Positions 55,443 through 63,896 of a stretch of DNA of 64,000 nucleotides are shown here, in pieces. Source of the stretch: Drouetiella hepatica Uher 2000/2452 (GTDB lineage Bacteria; Cyanobacteriota; Cyanobacteriia; Elainellales; Elainellaceae); contig JAHHHD010000010.1 in NCBI GenBank assembly GCA_019359505.1, positions 106,043 to 170,042 on the forward strand. The letters run 5' to 3'. The number at the start of each line of letters is the position of its first letter. Position 1 is the stretch's first letter. The notes under the pieces were generated by a model that ran no database searches, was not told the origin of the DNA, and saw nothing but the letters and a program-made list of their open reading frames with translations. Position numbers and translations under genes: made by a program.

Positions 55443-57212
55443 TTATTGGGGGCTGGGTACGGCGTGGTGGAGGTTGGTGAAGGTGGCTAGGGTCTTGTCC
55501 AGATCGGGGGGCTGGCGGACTTGGGTGGCTTGCTCGATCGCATAGCCCACGGCCAGCAGATCGGGTTCGCTGAGGGCTTTGCCAATTAGGTAAGCGCCCA
55601 GAGGTTCGCCCGTCTCGGCGTAGCCGATGGGGACGGTGAGGGCGGGGTAGCCAGCGGCGGCGTAGGCTTGGGTGCTGGCGATCAGCAGGTCAATGCCTGT
55701 GTCGGCAAAGAACTGGTCGAGGGCGGCGCGGGCGGTGGTTTGGTGGGTTTCGCGCAGGCTGGTGTAGGCGGCAGAGGGGCTATCGCTGCGCTGGGCGGTG
55801 GAGAGATGGTCTTGCCCGTAGGGAATGCGGTTGGCGGGATCGGCGTAGTTAAAGGACACCACATCGATTAGGGCGGTAACGGGCGGGTTGGGCAGGGTGG
55901 GCAAAAAGGCATTGAGGGAGGCTTTGAAGCCGGGGGGCAGGGCGGCGTTGGCATCCGGGGCTTGGGGTACGGTGTCGTTCTCCAGCTCGACGACGGCAAT
56001 GCCCTGCTGGGTGAGGGCGGCGATCGCCGCTTTGGCCACTTGATTGTTCGCCTGCAATAGTTTGATGGCATTGGGCAAGGCCGCCCGCACTTCCGCTGAC
56101 AGGTCATCGGGCGGGTTGGCGAGAAAGGCTTCTAGCTGCGCGATCGTCCTTTCCGGAATCACGGCCACGCCCACCCGCCGCTGCTTGGCTCGCTCCAGGT
56201 CGAGAAACCGGGTAAAGTCTTCGCTTTGCAACTCCGCCACGGCAGGGTCAGGATTTTCCTCTGCCCCTTCGTCAGTGTGGGTGAGGGCACCGAGCAGAGT
56301 GGCTACATCTGTAACGGTGCGACCCATTGGCCCTGGCACATCCATCCAGTCCACCAGGGGGATGACGTAGTCGCCGCTGACCAGTCCGTGGGTGGGTTTC
56401 AGAGCCGCGATGCCGTTAGTGGCGGCGGGTCGGATGATGGAACCCTGGGTTTCGCTGCCGACGCTGACGGCAGCGAGGTTTGCGGCCACCGACACCGCCG
56501 AACCGGAGCTAGAGCCGAGGGGGTCAAAAGAGCCGTAGGGATGGCGGGTTTGGCCGCCCAATGCACTAAAGCCGCTGGGCATGGCGGGGTCTACATAGTT
56601 CGCCCATTCCGACAGGTTGGCCTTGCCGAGAATGACGGCTCCAGCGTTGCGCAGATTTTTGACCAGTTGGGCATCGCGATCGCCCCGCCAATCTTTCAGG
56701 GCGTAGGCTCCGGCAGTAGTGTGCATCTGGTCGCCCGTGGTGATGTTGTCTTTGACCAACACCGGGATGCCGTGCAACGCCCCCCACAGGTTGCCCTCGG
56801 CTCGTTCAGCATCCAGGTTGCGGGCAATGTCTAGCGCGTCTGGATTCAGCTCCATCACCGAGTTGAGCTGATTCACGTCGTAGCGCTGGATGCGATCGAG
56901 GTAGTAGACCACCAGTTCTTCGGCAGTGAGGTCGCCGCTGGCCATGAGCCGCTGCAATTGGGGAATCGTCGCTTCCAGCACCAGGGCATCTAATGCGCTG
57001 CGCCGTTCAGCGGAGAGGTTCGCCAGCGCTGGCTCAAAGGGGCTGAAGTCGCGCAGGCGCTTGCTGGTGTAGTCGGGTTCTGACACAGGAAACTCCGTAG
57101 GGTAGGCGCGGGCAGAGCCTTCGGGGGGCGGGGGGATGGCGGCGGCGTGAGTGGCTAGGGTGAGGGCGATCGCCGCCAAAGCCAGCGGTAAGATGCGTCG
57201 AAGGAGTTTCAT
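55443..57212 (-). CDS. Exported amidase (amidase signature family)
   Basis: 589 aa. Signal peptide ending in THAAA. Catalytic triad of the amidase signature: K154 (PVLVKDN), a cis-Ser in GSSSGS (234-238) and the nucleophile S258 (ETQGSIIRPA). GIPVLVKDN, GKANLSEWAN and AGYPALTVPIGY are conserved. Secreted members hydrolyse peptide or small-molecule amides rather than charging tRNA like GatA. Spaced 84 bp from the hydrolase downstream and 33 bp from the one upstream, all on one strand. Confidence 0.9.
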   Translation of the reverse strand: MKLLRRILPLALAAIALTLATHAAAIPPPPEGSARAYPTEFPVSEPDYTSKRLRDFSPFEPALANLSAERRSALDALVLEATIPQLQRLMASGDLTAEELVVYYLDRIQRYDVNQLNSVMELNPDALDIARNLDAERAEGNLWGALHGIPVLVKDNITTGDQMHTTAGAYALKDWRGDRDAQLVKNLRNAGAVILGKANLSEWANYVDPAMPSGFSALGGQTRHPYGSFDPLGSSSGSAVSVAANLAAVSVGSETQGSIIRPAATNGIAALKPTHGLVSGDYVIPLVDWMDVPGPMGRTVTDVATLLGALTHTDEGAEENPDPAVAELQSEDFTRFLDLERAKQRRVGVAVIPERTIAQLEAFLANPPDDLSAEVRAALPNAIKLLQANNQVAKAAIAALTQQGIAVVELENDTVPQAPDANAALPPGFKASLNAFLPTLPNPPVTALIDVVSFNYADPANRIPYGQDHLSTAQRSDSPSAAYTSLRETHQTTARAALDQFFADTGIDLLIASTQAYAAAGYPALTVPIGYAETGEPLGAYLIGKALSEPDLLAVGYAIEQATQVRQPPDLDKTLATFTNLHHAVPSPQ

Positions 57213-57245
57213 AGGGGCTAGATGAACGTCAAGGGTAAGACGGGT

Positions 57246-58757
57246 CTACTCGTAGACAAAGATGGGTTTCACCTCGGTCAGACAACGGCTATCGGGGGTC
57301 TGCTGGGGATCGGTGAGAAAATCGGTGGCGATCGCCGCCACACATTGCCCTGCTGGCGTATCGGCAGGGGCAAAGAACGACCCATGCCCAACCCCCGGAA
57401 AGGTGTACACATAGGCCGTTTCAAAATTTCTGGCCACCTTCTCACCATAGGTTTGGGGGGTGACGGGGTCGTAGCTGCCGTTCAGCACCAGCACGGGGAT
57501 ATTGGTGTTGTCGTAGGCAAAGGGTGCCTCTGGCTCGACCTGAAGAATCTCGCAGAAGCGATCGACGCTGGCGCTCTCGCTCAGCCCTATTGGAATGAGC
57601 TGCTCATAGGGGGCAGGGAACAGCGTTGCAGCCTCCGTCTGCACTGAGTTCGACCGAGCGCAGAGTACGGTGTGATACATGCCCTTTGCACCTGATGCTT
57701 CCAGGCTGCCAACCAGATCTTCCATCAGCCAGCTAAAGTCGCCTGCTGCGGCTTGATAGATATTTTTGGGCAGCGTGGGGGCGTTGCCGCTCCTGGCAAT
57801 GTATGGCTCAAAGGTCAACAAAAATTCGTCGCGATCAATCGTGGTTTCCACCTCGGCGGTGGGAGCGGTCAGCGTCAAGGGAACGGGGTTCTGGTGCAGG
57901 CGATCGAGCAACGCCAGGAAGGTGCTTTCTAGGTTGGGATAGGCTGCATTGCACTGGGCATCGGCGGCGCAGGCGGCAAACAGGTTACGCAGTGCCCCGC
58001 TCAAGGTGTAAGTACTGGCTAGGTTAAAGTCAACATCGGTGGTCACCACCCCATCTAGAATCACACTGCGTAGTTGCGCCTGGTGCGATTCGGCTTGTTC
58101 GATTACGTACTGTCCCAGCAGCGTCCCGTAGGAAACCCCGTAGTAATTAAACTGGTCGTAGCCCAGGGCTTCGGCCACCGCATAGATATCGGCGGCATTT
58201 TCGATGGTGTTGAAGGCGTTGGGGTTAATGCCTTCCGTCAGGCTGCGTTCGCGACAGGCCACCATCCATTGGGTATCGGTCGGGGCGATTTCGTCACGGG
58301 CTACAGCCAGGTTGTGGTCGGTTTGCTCAGGGCAGGCAAAGAAGGGGCGCGACAGCTCAGTCCCCCGCTCTTCGACAAACACCAAGTCCCGCCCTTGCAA
58401 AATCCTGGGCAAAATCGGCAGCAGGGGCAACCCCTTGGTGGCAAAGATGCCAATGGTGGTATCGCCGGGGCCGCCCTGCTCGATAAACAAGGGGTCTGGG
58501 CTGGGGGCGTCACCAATGCTACGGGTTCTGACCACCGCCACCTGAATAGTCGGCCCATCGGGCTGGCTGTGGCGTTCGGGTACCGTCACGTAGCCGCAGT
58601 CCGACAGGGCTGATACGAGGGGCATCAGTCCAAAGGTGCCGCAGTCGGCGGGTTCCCAGGCGGGGCTGGTGGGGGCACTGCCCAGAGCTGGCGTGGCGGT
58701 GGCGACAGCAACGCTCAGGGCAGTAAGTCCGATAAACCGAGTCAAGGGGTGAGTCAT
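57246..58757 (-). CDS. Exported alpha/beta hydrolase, S33-like (second copy)
   Basis: 503 aa. Signal peptide (LTALSVAVATATPALG), FIEQGGPGDT, VFVEERGTE (a Glu-Glu form of the usual DQRGT), nucleophile S209 in YGVSYGT, acid in NGSYDPVTP and base in VGHGS, plus a C-terminal TAP-like part. A diverged paralogue of the 53382 protein with a smaller cap. It is first of the hydrolase-amidase-hydrolase set. Confidence 0.86.
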   Translation of the reverse strand: MTHPLTRFIGLTALSVAVATATPALGSAPTSPAWEPADCGTFGLMPLVSALSDCGYVTVPERHSQPDGPTIQVAVVRTRSIGDAPSPDPLFIEQGGPGDTTIGIFATKGLPLLPILPRILQGRDLVFVEERGTELSRPFFACPEQTDHNLAVARDEIAPTDTQWMVACRERSLTEGINPNAFNTIENAADIYAVAEALGYDQFNYYGVSYGTLLGQYVIEQAESHQAQLRSVILDGVVTTDVDFNLASTYTLSGALRNLFAACAADAQCNAAYPNLESTFLALLDRLHQNPVPLTLTAPTAEVETTIDRDEFLLTFEPYIARSGNAPTLPKNIYQAAAGDFSWLMEDLVGSLEASGAKGMYHTVLCARSNSVQTEAATLFPAPYEQLIPIGLSESASVDRFCEILQVEPEAPFAYDNTNIPVLVLNGSYDPVTPQTYGEKVARNFETAYVYTFPGVGHGSFFAPADTPAGQCVAAIATDFLTDPQQTPDSRCLTEVKPIFVYE

Positions 58758-58860
58758 AGTGGAGTTTTAGGGAGGGGTAGAAAAAAGTGAGAGCAGGAGA
58801 ACATCTGACGGTGGCGCAGGTTTATGGCTTGGACTGGGGCTTGAACTGGGGCTAGCGCCA

Positions 58861-60639
58861 TTAGCAGGGTTTGTTCGCGGAGTTAATTCCTTCAGGTGCG
58901 GGGCGATCGCCCAACTTCCCCGACGAACCCAGCGAGTAGGTTTGGGGAATGCCGATCTCGATGTCTTGCTCTGCCAAGGCTCGCCGCACCCGCAGCCGAA
59001 ATTCCCGACCCACCGCCCACTGTTCTGCTGGCTTGGTCTGAATCGAGGTAGTAAGGGTCAGTCCACTGTGGGAGACATTGTCGATGCCCAGCACCGTCGG
59101 CTCGGCCAATATTTTGTCGCGCCAGTTGGGATCGGTGTAGAGGGTTTGGGCGACCTCTCGAAGCACCGCCAGCGCCTGGTCAGGGTCGGTGTGGTAGGCA
59201 ACATCGATCGCCCATTCCACTCGCGACCAGTTGCGGGTCAGGTTTTTGACCTGGGTGATGCTGCTATTGGGCACCGTCACCAGTTCGCCGTTGCCGCTCC
59301 GTAGCTGTGTGACCCGCATGGTGAGGTTTTCCACCAGCCCCTTGGCCGCTCCCAGGTCAATGACATCGCCGATCGCATACTGATCTTCGGCCAAAATAAA
59401 GAAGCCATTCACCAGGTCTTTGATCAGGTTTTGGGAGCCAAAGGTAATGGCCAGACCTGCCAAACTGCCGATCGCCACCACAGAAGCCGTGGGTAGCCCC
59501 AAGGCTCCCAACGCCGAGAGCAAGCTAGAGAGGGCGATCGCGATCGTCACCAGTCCCTTGGCTGCCCCGGCGATCGTCGAGCTACGGAGCTGGCGGCGCT
59601 GGGCATCGCCAAAATCGAAAAAATCCACGCGATCGAAGGGTTTCCACCGATTGAGAACAATGTCGATCAGGCGGCGGCTGACGCGAATAGCCAGCCCAGC
59701 AAAAAACCAGATCAGCAGCAGCCGCAGCGGCACATTCAAATAACTAAACTGATTGCGAATCAGGTAGGCCGAAACGACTGCGACCCAGCCAAAGCCGATG
59801 TACCAGGCCGAAATCATCAGCCAAAACAAAAGCCACTGGAGAAAATCCAGCGCCGAAAGCTGGCGATCGAGGGTAAAAACCTGCGGAAGCCGCTGCAAAA
59901 AGGCAGTACGTGCCTGGGCTACGGGTGCATTTGGCAGATCGGCGGGTGCCGCTGCCTCAGAGACCGCCGCCCGCAGCGCTTTCTTCTGCCGCCGCAGTTG
60001 CTTTTGCCGTCTCCACAACCCATACTTGAGCGCCACCAGCCCAACGGTCAGCAGCAGCAGCCCCAGCAAAATGTGATTCACCCGGCGCTGGTCATCGGGC
60101 AGTTTTGCTAAGCCATTGCGGAGTTCGCCTTCTAGAATGTTGCGCCACTGAGCGGCTAGCTGGTCAATGGGCTGGCCGTTAAAGTCGGCATCAAACGCCG
60201 TCACCGACAGCAGCACCAAGGGGCGGGGAAACTGGTTATCCCGGACATCCACCACGGTGACATTGTTGAGCTGCGACACCTCAAACACCAAGGTTTCAGC
60301 ATTCATGGGTCGTTTTAGCAGCAGCAGCAGCTTGGCCTGAATCTCTTCGGCTCGCTGTTCGACGGTCTGGCGATCGCCCACCGCATCCGGCGATCGGTCA
60401 TACACCGTGGGCGAGGCGATAGTAAACAGCGTGGTGGCGCTGAGGGGCGATTCGACGGCGATCGCCTCCAGATTGCCGTAGCGCACGACCCCTTGGGGTG
60501 GCCCCACTGACCCTTTGACACCAAAACCATCAGGCAGCGAAAACTGAGCCTGACTGGGTTGGCTCACCGCCAAACTGCAGCCCAAGGCGATAGCAAAGGC
60601 TAGTGCTATGGTGAGGCATCGTCTGAACTGAGTAGGCAT
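58861..60639 (-). CDS. MscS-family mechanosensitive channel, large form
   Basis: 592 aa from ATG 60639, which gives a clean signal peptide (CLTIALAFAIALGCSLAVSQPSQAQ); the ATG at 60741 adds unlikely residues. A periplasmic N-terminal domain (to about 190) precedes several membrane segments. The pore helix and MscS core follow (TASVVAIGSLAGLAITFGSQNLIKDLVNGFFI, ILAEDQYAIGDVIDL, VTVPNSSITQVKNLT). Acts as an osmotic safety valve or solute gate. Ends 103 bp before the hydrolase set. Confidence 0.9.
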   Translation of the reverse strand: MPTQFRRCLTIALAFAIALGCSLAVSQPSQAQFSLPDGFGVKGSVGPPQGVVRYGNLEAIAVESPLSATTLFTIASPTVYDRSPDAVGDRQTVEQRAEEIQAKLLLLLKRPMNAETLVFEVSQLNNVTVVDVRDNQFPRPLVLLSVTAFDADFNGQPIDQLAAQWRNILEGELRNGLAKLPDDQRRVNHILLGLLLLTVGLVALKYGLWRRQKQLRRQKKALRAAVSEAAAPADLPNAPVAQARTAFLQRLPQVFTLDRQLSALDFLQWLLFWLMISAWYIGFGWVAVVSAYLIRNQFSYLNVPLRLLLIWFFAGLAIRVSRRLIDIVLNRWKPFDRVDFFDFGDAQRRQLRSSTIAGAAKGLVTIAIALSSLLSALGALGLPTASVVAIGSLAGLAITFGSQNLIKDLVNGFFILAEDQYAIGDVIDLGAAKGLVENLTMRVTQLRSGNGELVTVPNSSITQVKNLTRNWSRVEWAIDVAYHTDPDQALAVLREVAQTLYTDPNWRDKILAEPTVLGIDNVSHSGLTLTTSIQTKPAEQWAVGREFRLRVRRALAEQDIEIGIPQTYSLGSSGKLGDRPAPEGINSANKPC

Positions 60640-60810
60640 CAGATTTAAAGGCGTTTTGATCGCGGTCAAGTCGTTTGAAGAGAGCGCTGAAAAGCATCTC
60701 CCTCCTAAAATTCCTTTGCCATTGAGAGCTGAGTCAGGCAAATCCCCTTTGCGGAGAGCGAGGCAGGCTTCAGAGTTGCCCCGACCCGACCCGCTCTCGG
60801 TATCCCTTCT

Positions 60811-60855
60811 CAGATGGGAAGATCTCAGAGAGGAAGATCTTAGAGAGGAAGGAAT
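60811..60855. repeat. 15-bp tandem repeat, three copies
   Basis: Units CAGATGGGAAGATCT, CAGAGAGGAAGATCT and TAGAGAGGAAGGAAT, in the gap between the MscS and 60880 genes. Confidence 0.8.
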
Positions 60856-60879
60856 TTTTTACATTCAGAGGGGCGATCG

Positions 60880-61509
60880 CTACAGCGCACCTTCATTGGT
60901 GGCGCTGTAGACATAGTTGTAGAACTCTGTGCCCGTGACCACATTGATAATCACAATGCGACTAGCGCCCCGGTCATACATCACCCGCACACGGCCATCT
61001 TCGCCCACAAAGGTATTGCCTGAGGTGCGGTAGAGCATGCCATCGAAGGCGAACTCACCCTCGGTAATGTAGGCAGCGATCTGGTTGTTGGCAATTTGCG
61101 ACAGGTTGGTGCGGGGCGTTGCTGAGGGGGCACTGGAACTCCGCGCCGGGGTTCCCGCTCTGCCTGCTTCGGTGAAGGTGTAGTTATAGAACTCGGTGCC
61201 CGTGACGGAATTGACCACCAGCACGTTGCCCGTGTCGCGGTTGTAGGTGATCTGCACGCCGCTGGTAGTCAGGAGATAGAAGTTGCCATAGCTGCGCTGC
61301 ATGATGCCGTAGACGCGAAATTCGCCATCGGTGATGTCTACGGCAATTTGGTTGGGGTCGCGCTGGGGAGTCATGTAGGTGCGCTGGGGCGTTTTAGACT
61401 GCGCCAGCAGTAGCGGAGCCGTTGGGGCAGGGGCAGCAGCAACGGGCAGGCCAATCCCCGTTGCGCCCAAAAGCAAAGCTGTCGCCAGAAAAATAGCTTG
61501 AGGTTTCAT
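60880..61509 (-). CDS. Exported protein with two internal repeats, unknown function
   Basis: 209 aa from ATG 61509, giving a signal peptide (FLATALLLGATGIGLPVAAA); the frame continues to 61572 without need. Two ~60-residue repeats (about 55-115 and 138-198) each end in VVxxVTGTEFYNY and share a D/EGEFxxxGxxxRxxGN core. A Ser/Ala/Pro linker joins them. Probably a beta-rich periplasmic domain pair. No family recognised. Confidence 0.7.
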   Translation of the reverse strand: MKPQAIFLATALLLGATGIGLPVAAAPAPTAPLLLAQSKTPQRTYMTPQRDPNQIAVDITDGEFRVYGIMQRSYGNFYLLTTSGVQITYNRDTGNVLVVNSVTGTEFYNYTFTEAGRAGTPARSSSAPSATPRTNLSQIANNQIAAYITEGEFAFDGMLYRTSGNTFVGEDGRVRVMYDRGASRIVIINVVTGTEFYNYVYSATNEGAL

Positions 61510-61634
61510 GGTCAATCTCACAAAGGAATGAATGTCGGAATAAGGGGTGAAGGTGGCAAGCCGCTGCATCATGAGTAAGCTGCATCATGAGTAAGCGGTG
61601 CCCACCCTACGAACCATCGAAGCTGCTCGATCGA

Positions 61635-62276
61635 CTACAGCGCACCGTCAGTGGGGAAGATGATGAAGTCGCTACGCACCCAACCGATCGCCCCAGATCC
61701 TAAAAACTGCACCTTGCACCAGTTCAGGTCGCTGCCAGCGGTGTCGCGGTCTTGTACACACTCCAGAATGTTGACCTGGTCGCCCGCCAGCCCGTAGCCC
61801 ACGGCGCGAGAGCGGCTAGTCGCTTCATTACGCAGGTTGATCTGAGAACCGCGATCGTGGGCAACCAGCGTGGCAACGCGACTACCGCCCTGACCTTGGC
61901 TCACTGGCCCCGTGCCATAGGAGGTGCTGCTGTCCCAGTAAACGTAGAGGCGAGAGCCATCCACAAATTCAAAAATGGTGCCCGCGTCGCCCAATCCGCT
62001 CTGGCGGTAGACTGCCTGACCGTGCTGATCCCTAAAGTTGCCTGAAGCAGCGTTGGCTGCCGGGTCAAACTCGTAGCGCGTGCCGTTGGTTTGTAACTGA
62101 ATGCCGATATGCCCCTGCCGCTGAGAGAAGGTACAGTTGCTCGACAGGTAGGCGTAGTCGTCGCGGGGGCCTTAGAGGTCGCAGTGGGCAGGCACCGTGT
62201 CGGCCTTAGCCACAGTCCCAAAACCCAGGGCAGCAAACGAGGTGACAGCAGACAGTAAAACCGTTTGAATTTTCAT
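61635..62276 (-). pseudogene. Secreted SH3-like protein gene interrupted by one in-frame stop
   Basis: One frame runs from ATG 62276 to TAG 61635 (213 codons before the final stop) with a single TAA at codon 35 (62172-62174). Upstream lies an intact signal peptide (LLSAVTSFAALGFGTVAKAD). Downstream the protein continues uninterrupted (DDYAYLSSNCTFSQRQGHIGI, then an SH3-type INLRNEATSRSRAVGYGLAGDQVNILE, WCKVQFLGSGAIGWVRSDFI). Recent nonsense mutation, programmed readthrough or a sequencing error are the options. The C-terminal TDGAL resembles the NEGAL end of the 60880 protein. Confidence 0.8.
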
Positions 62277-62402
62277 ATTCCCAATAGATTTCCAGTAAAT
62301 ACAGGCGTAACTTAAACGAGGTAGATGGCTCTGTAGGGTGGACACCACCCACCAAAACTCCGATCTGTTGCCGTCCCCCAACCCATGGGTCGGTGGGTTT
62401 GC

Positions 62403-62463
62403 GTACTGTTAGTAGTGTGTACTGTTAGTAGTGTGTACTGTTAGTAGTGTGTACTGTTAGTAG
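62403..62463. repeat. 16-bp tandem repeat, 3.8 copies
   Basis: Identical GTACTGTTAGTAGTGT units head to tail, with no spacers. Likely variable in number between strains. Confidence 0.9.
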
Positions 62464-62775
62464 ACAGGCAAAACAGTAGGCTACCAATCCCCCAACATGC
62501 TCAGAGTGTCTTTCACTGCAAAGCGGTAGGGCACAGGCGATCGTTTTTGAACTCCAGCGGCAGGGGCTGCCAGATTACTCAGGGTTTGTTGCACTCAGCA
62601 GCGCAGAAAATTCTTAAAAAATGCCGAAGAAAACATCACATAAGATTATGAATCTCCTATTTTCTGACCAAAGCCACATTAAAAAACAGATGTTCACAAG
62701 AAGAACTCAACAATGGTTTAGAAGGCTCTGAGGTCAATCTGGTGAGCAGCATATCAGCCTTTTAGAGGAGCTACA
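62464..62775. other. Intergenic region without supported gene
   Basis: About 310 bp, AT-rich, no convincing coding frame or hairpin. Confidence 0.4.
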
Positions 62776-62841
62776 ATGCTTTTCCAGAATGGCTTAATAT
62801 TTGCTCTGTTAGCGAGTCATCTGACTACAGCCAAAGCTTGA
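62776..62841 (+). CDS. 21-residue signal-peptide-like small ORF
   Basis: ATG 62776 follows a strong GAGGAG site with 6-bp spacing. The 21 residues (MLFQNGLIFALLASHL, TTAKA) form a hydrophobic helix ending in AKA, like a signal peptide cut at its cleavage site, then TGA. It may be the remnant of a secreted protein gene or a leader peptide. No further frame continues convincingly. Confidence 0.3.
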   Translation: MLFQNGLIFALLASHLTTAKA

Positions 62842-63024
62842 AATCAGTCGGCTTTGAAGACTAAAAAGCCTGAATAATAATTGCACCAGTTTTGTCAATC
62901 TCAGTGAAATCTAAATAAATTGACACTTTGACGGGTCTAGCCAAGATCGGGAAACAGTCAATTCAGACAGTCGAAGCAGAACTGACGTCGTCTTGATACA
63001 ATTCCAAACAATGTACGAACAAAT
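62842..63024. other. AT-rich region upstream of the phosphorylase-like gene
   Basis: No gene seen; probably part of the upstream control region of the 63096 gene. Confidence 0.35.
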
Positions 63025-63088
63025 TTTTCGAGTTAATAACTTTTCAAGTTAATAGCTTTTCAAGTTAATAGTTTTTCGAGTTAATAAC
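63025..63088. repeat. 16-bp tandem repeat, four copies
   Basis: Units TTTTCGAGTTAATAAC, TTTTCAAGTTAATAGC, TTTTCAAGTTAATAGT and TTTTCGAGTTAATAAC in a row, ending 7 bp before the start codon at 63096. They occupy the ribosome-binding and leader position, so copy number could affect expression. Confidence 0.9.
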
Positions 63089-63095
63089 AGCCTCA

Positions 63096-63800
63096 ATGCG
63101 TGATTTCGATGCGGCACTTTTGCCCACTATGCCTAACCCGCTGATTGATGCAATTATCGTGCCTCAAGGCGCGGAGCATAAAGCCGTTTGCCAAGGATTG
63201 AATGGCGACAAGCCGCCTGTTTTCCCGGTGTCAGTAGGTTGGCAGCCTTTGAGACGATCGCTAGAACAACTCAAACGAAACCAGTTCGATGTTCCTCAGC
63301 CGCGGGTTTTGCTCATGGGACTTTGTGGCAGTTTATCCCCTCACTATCAAGTTGGAGATATTGTTCTTTACCAAAGCTGTCTTCAGGAAAAATCGGATGC
63401 GCTACATCTCTGTGATGAGCAGCTAACCCGCAGTCTGGAACAAATTCTGGCAATCAATCAAGTCACCGCTTTAACAACCGATCGCGTCATCTGTACAGCC
63501 GCCGAAAAACACAGCCTAAGACAAGAGTTTCATGCAGATGTCGTTGATATGGAAGGGGCGATCGTGATTGAGTCTCTTCGCCAAGCAGGTATTTCTGTGG
63601 CAATGCTGCGGGTCGTGAGTGACAGCCATCATCACGATATTCCTGACTTAAATTCTGCTCTTCGAGCGGATGGTTCGCTTGACTCCTGGGCGCTAGCAGC
63701 ACAGTTTCTCAAAAAGCCGATCGCTGCCACTCGGCTAATTCAAGGTGCGATGCGAGGGTTAAGCCATTTGCAATCTGTGACAACGACTCTGTTTCCTTAA
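63096..63800 (+). CDS. Nucleoside phosphorylase / nucleosidase superfamily protein
   Basis: 234 aa; ATG 63096, with ATG 63129 as alternative. MGLCGSLSPHYQVGDIVLYQS, TTDRVICTAAEK, VVDMEGAIVIESLRQAGISVAMLRVVSDS is the phosphorylase-superfamily pattern (MTA/SAH nucleosidase and hopanoid-associated phosphorylase relatives); the Glu and Asp of the active site are present. The actual nucleoside is not predictable. The repeat block is directly upstream. Confidence 0.8.
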   Translation: MRDFDAALLPTMPNPLIDAIIVPQGAEHKAVCQGLNGDKPPVFPVSVGWQPLRRSLEQLKRNQFDVPQPRVLLMGLCGSLSPHYQVGDIVLYQSCLQEKSDALHLCDEQLTRSLEQILAINQVTALTTDRVICTAAEKHSLRQEFHADVVDMEGAIVIESLRQAGISVAMLRVVSDSHHHDIPDLNSALRADGSLDSWALAAQFLKKPIAATRLIQGAMRGLSHLQSVTTTLFP

Positions 63801-63896
63801 ATAACCAGACGCTAATGATTTTGGAGATAAGTTTTTATCTAGAGGGGATATAGAGCGTCCCTCCTAGACAGAGCAGCAATTCCAAATTCAAAAACG

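Noticed and set aside
53807..60076. Many long antisense frames in the GC-rich block and in the RTX genes
   Set aside because: They are complementary to genes with clear families, have skewed Ala/Pro/Arg composition and no ribosome sites; a high-GC shadow effect.
62403..63088. Possible CRISPR or iteron arrays
   Set aside because: 16-bp units abut directly without spacers, and there is no rep or cas gene.
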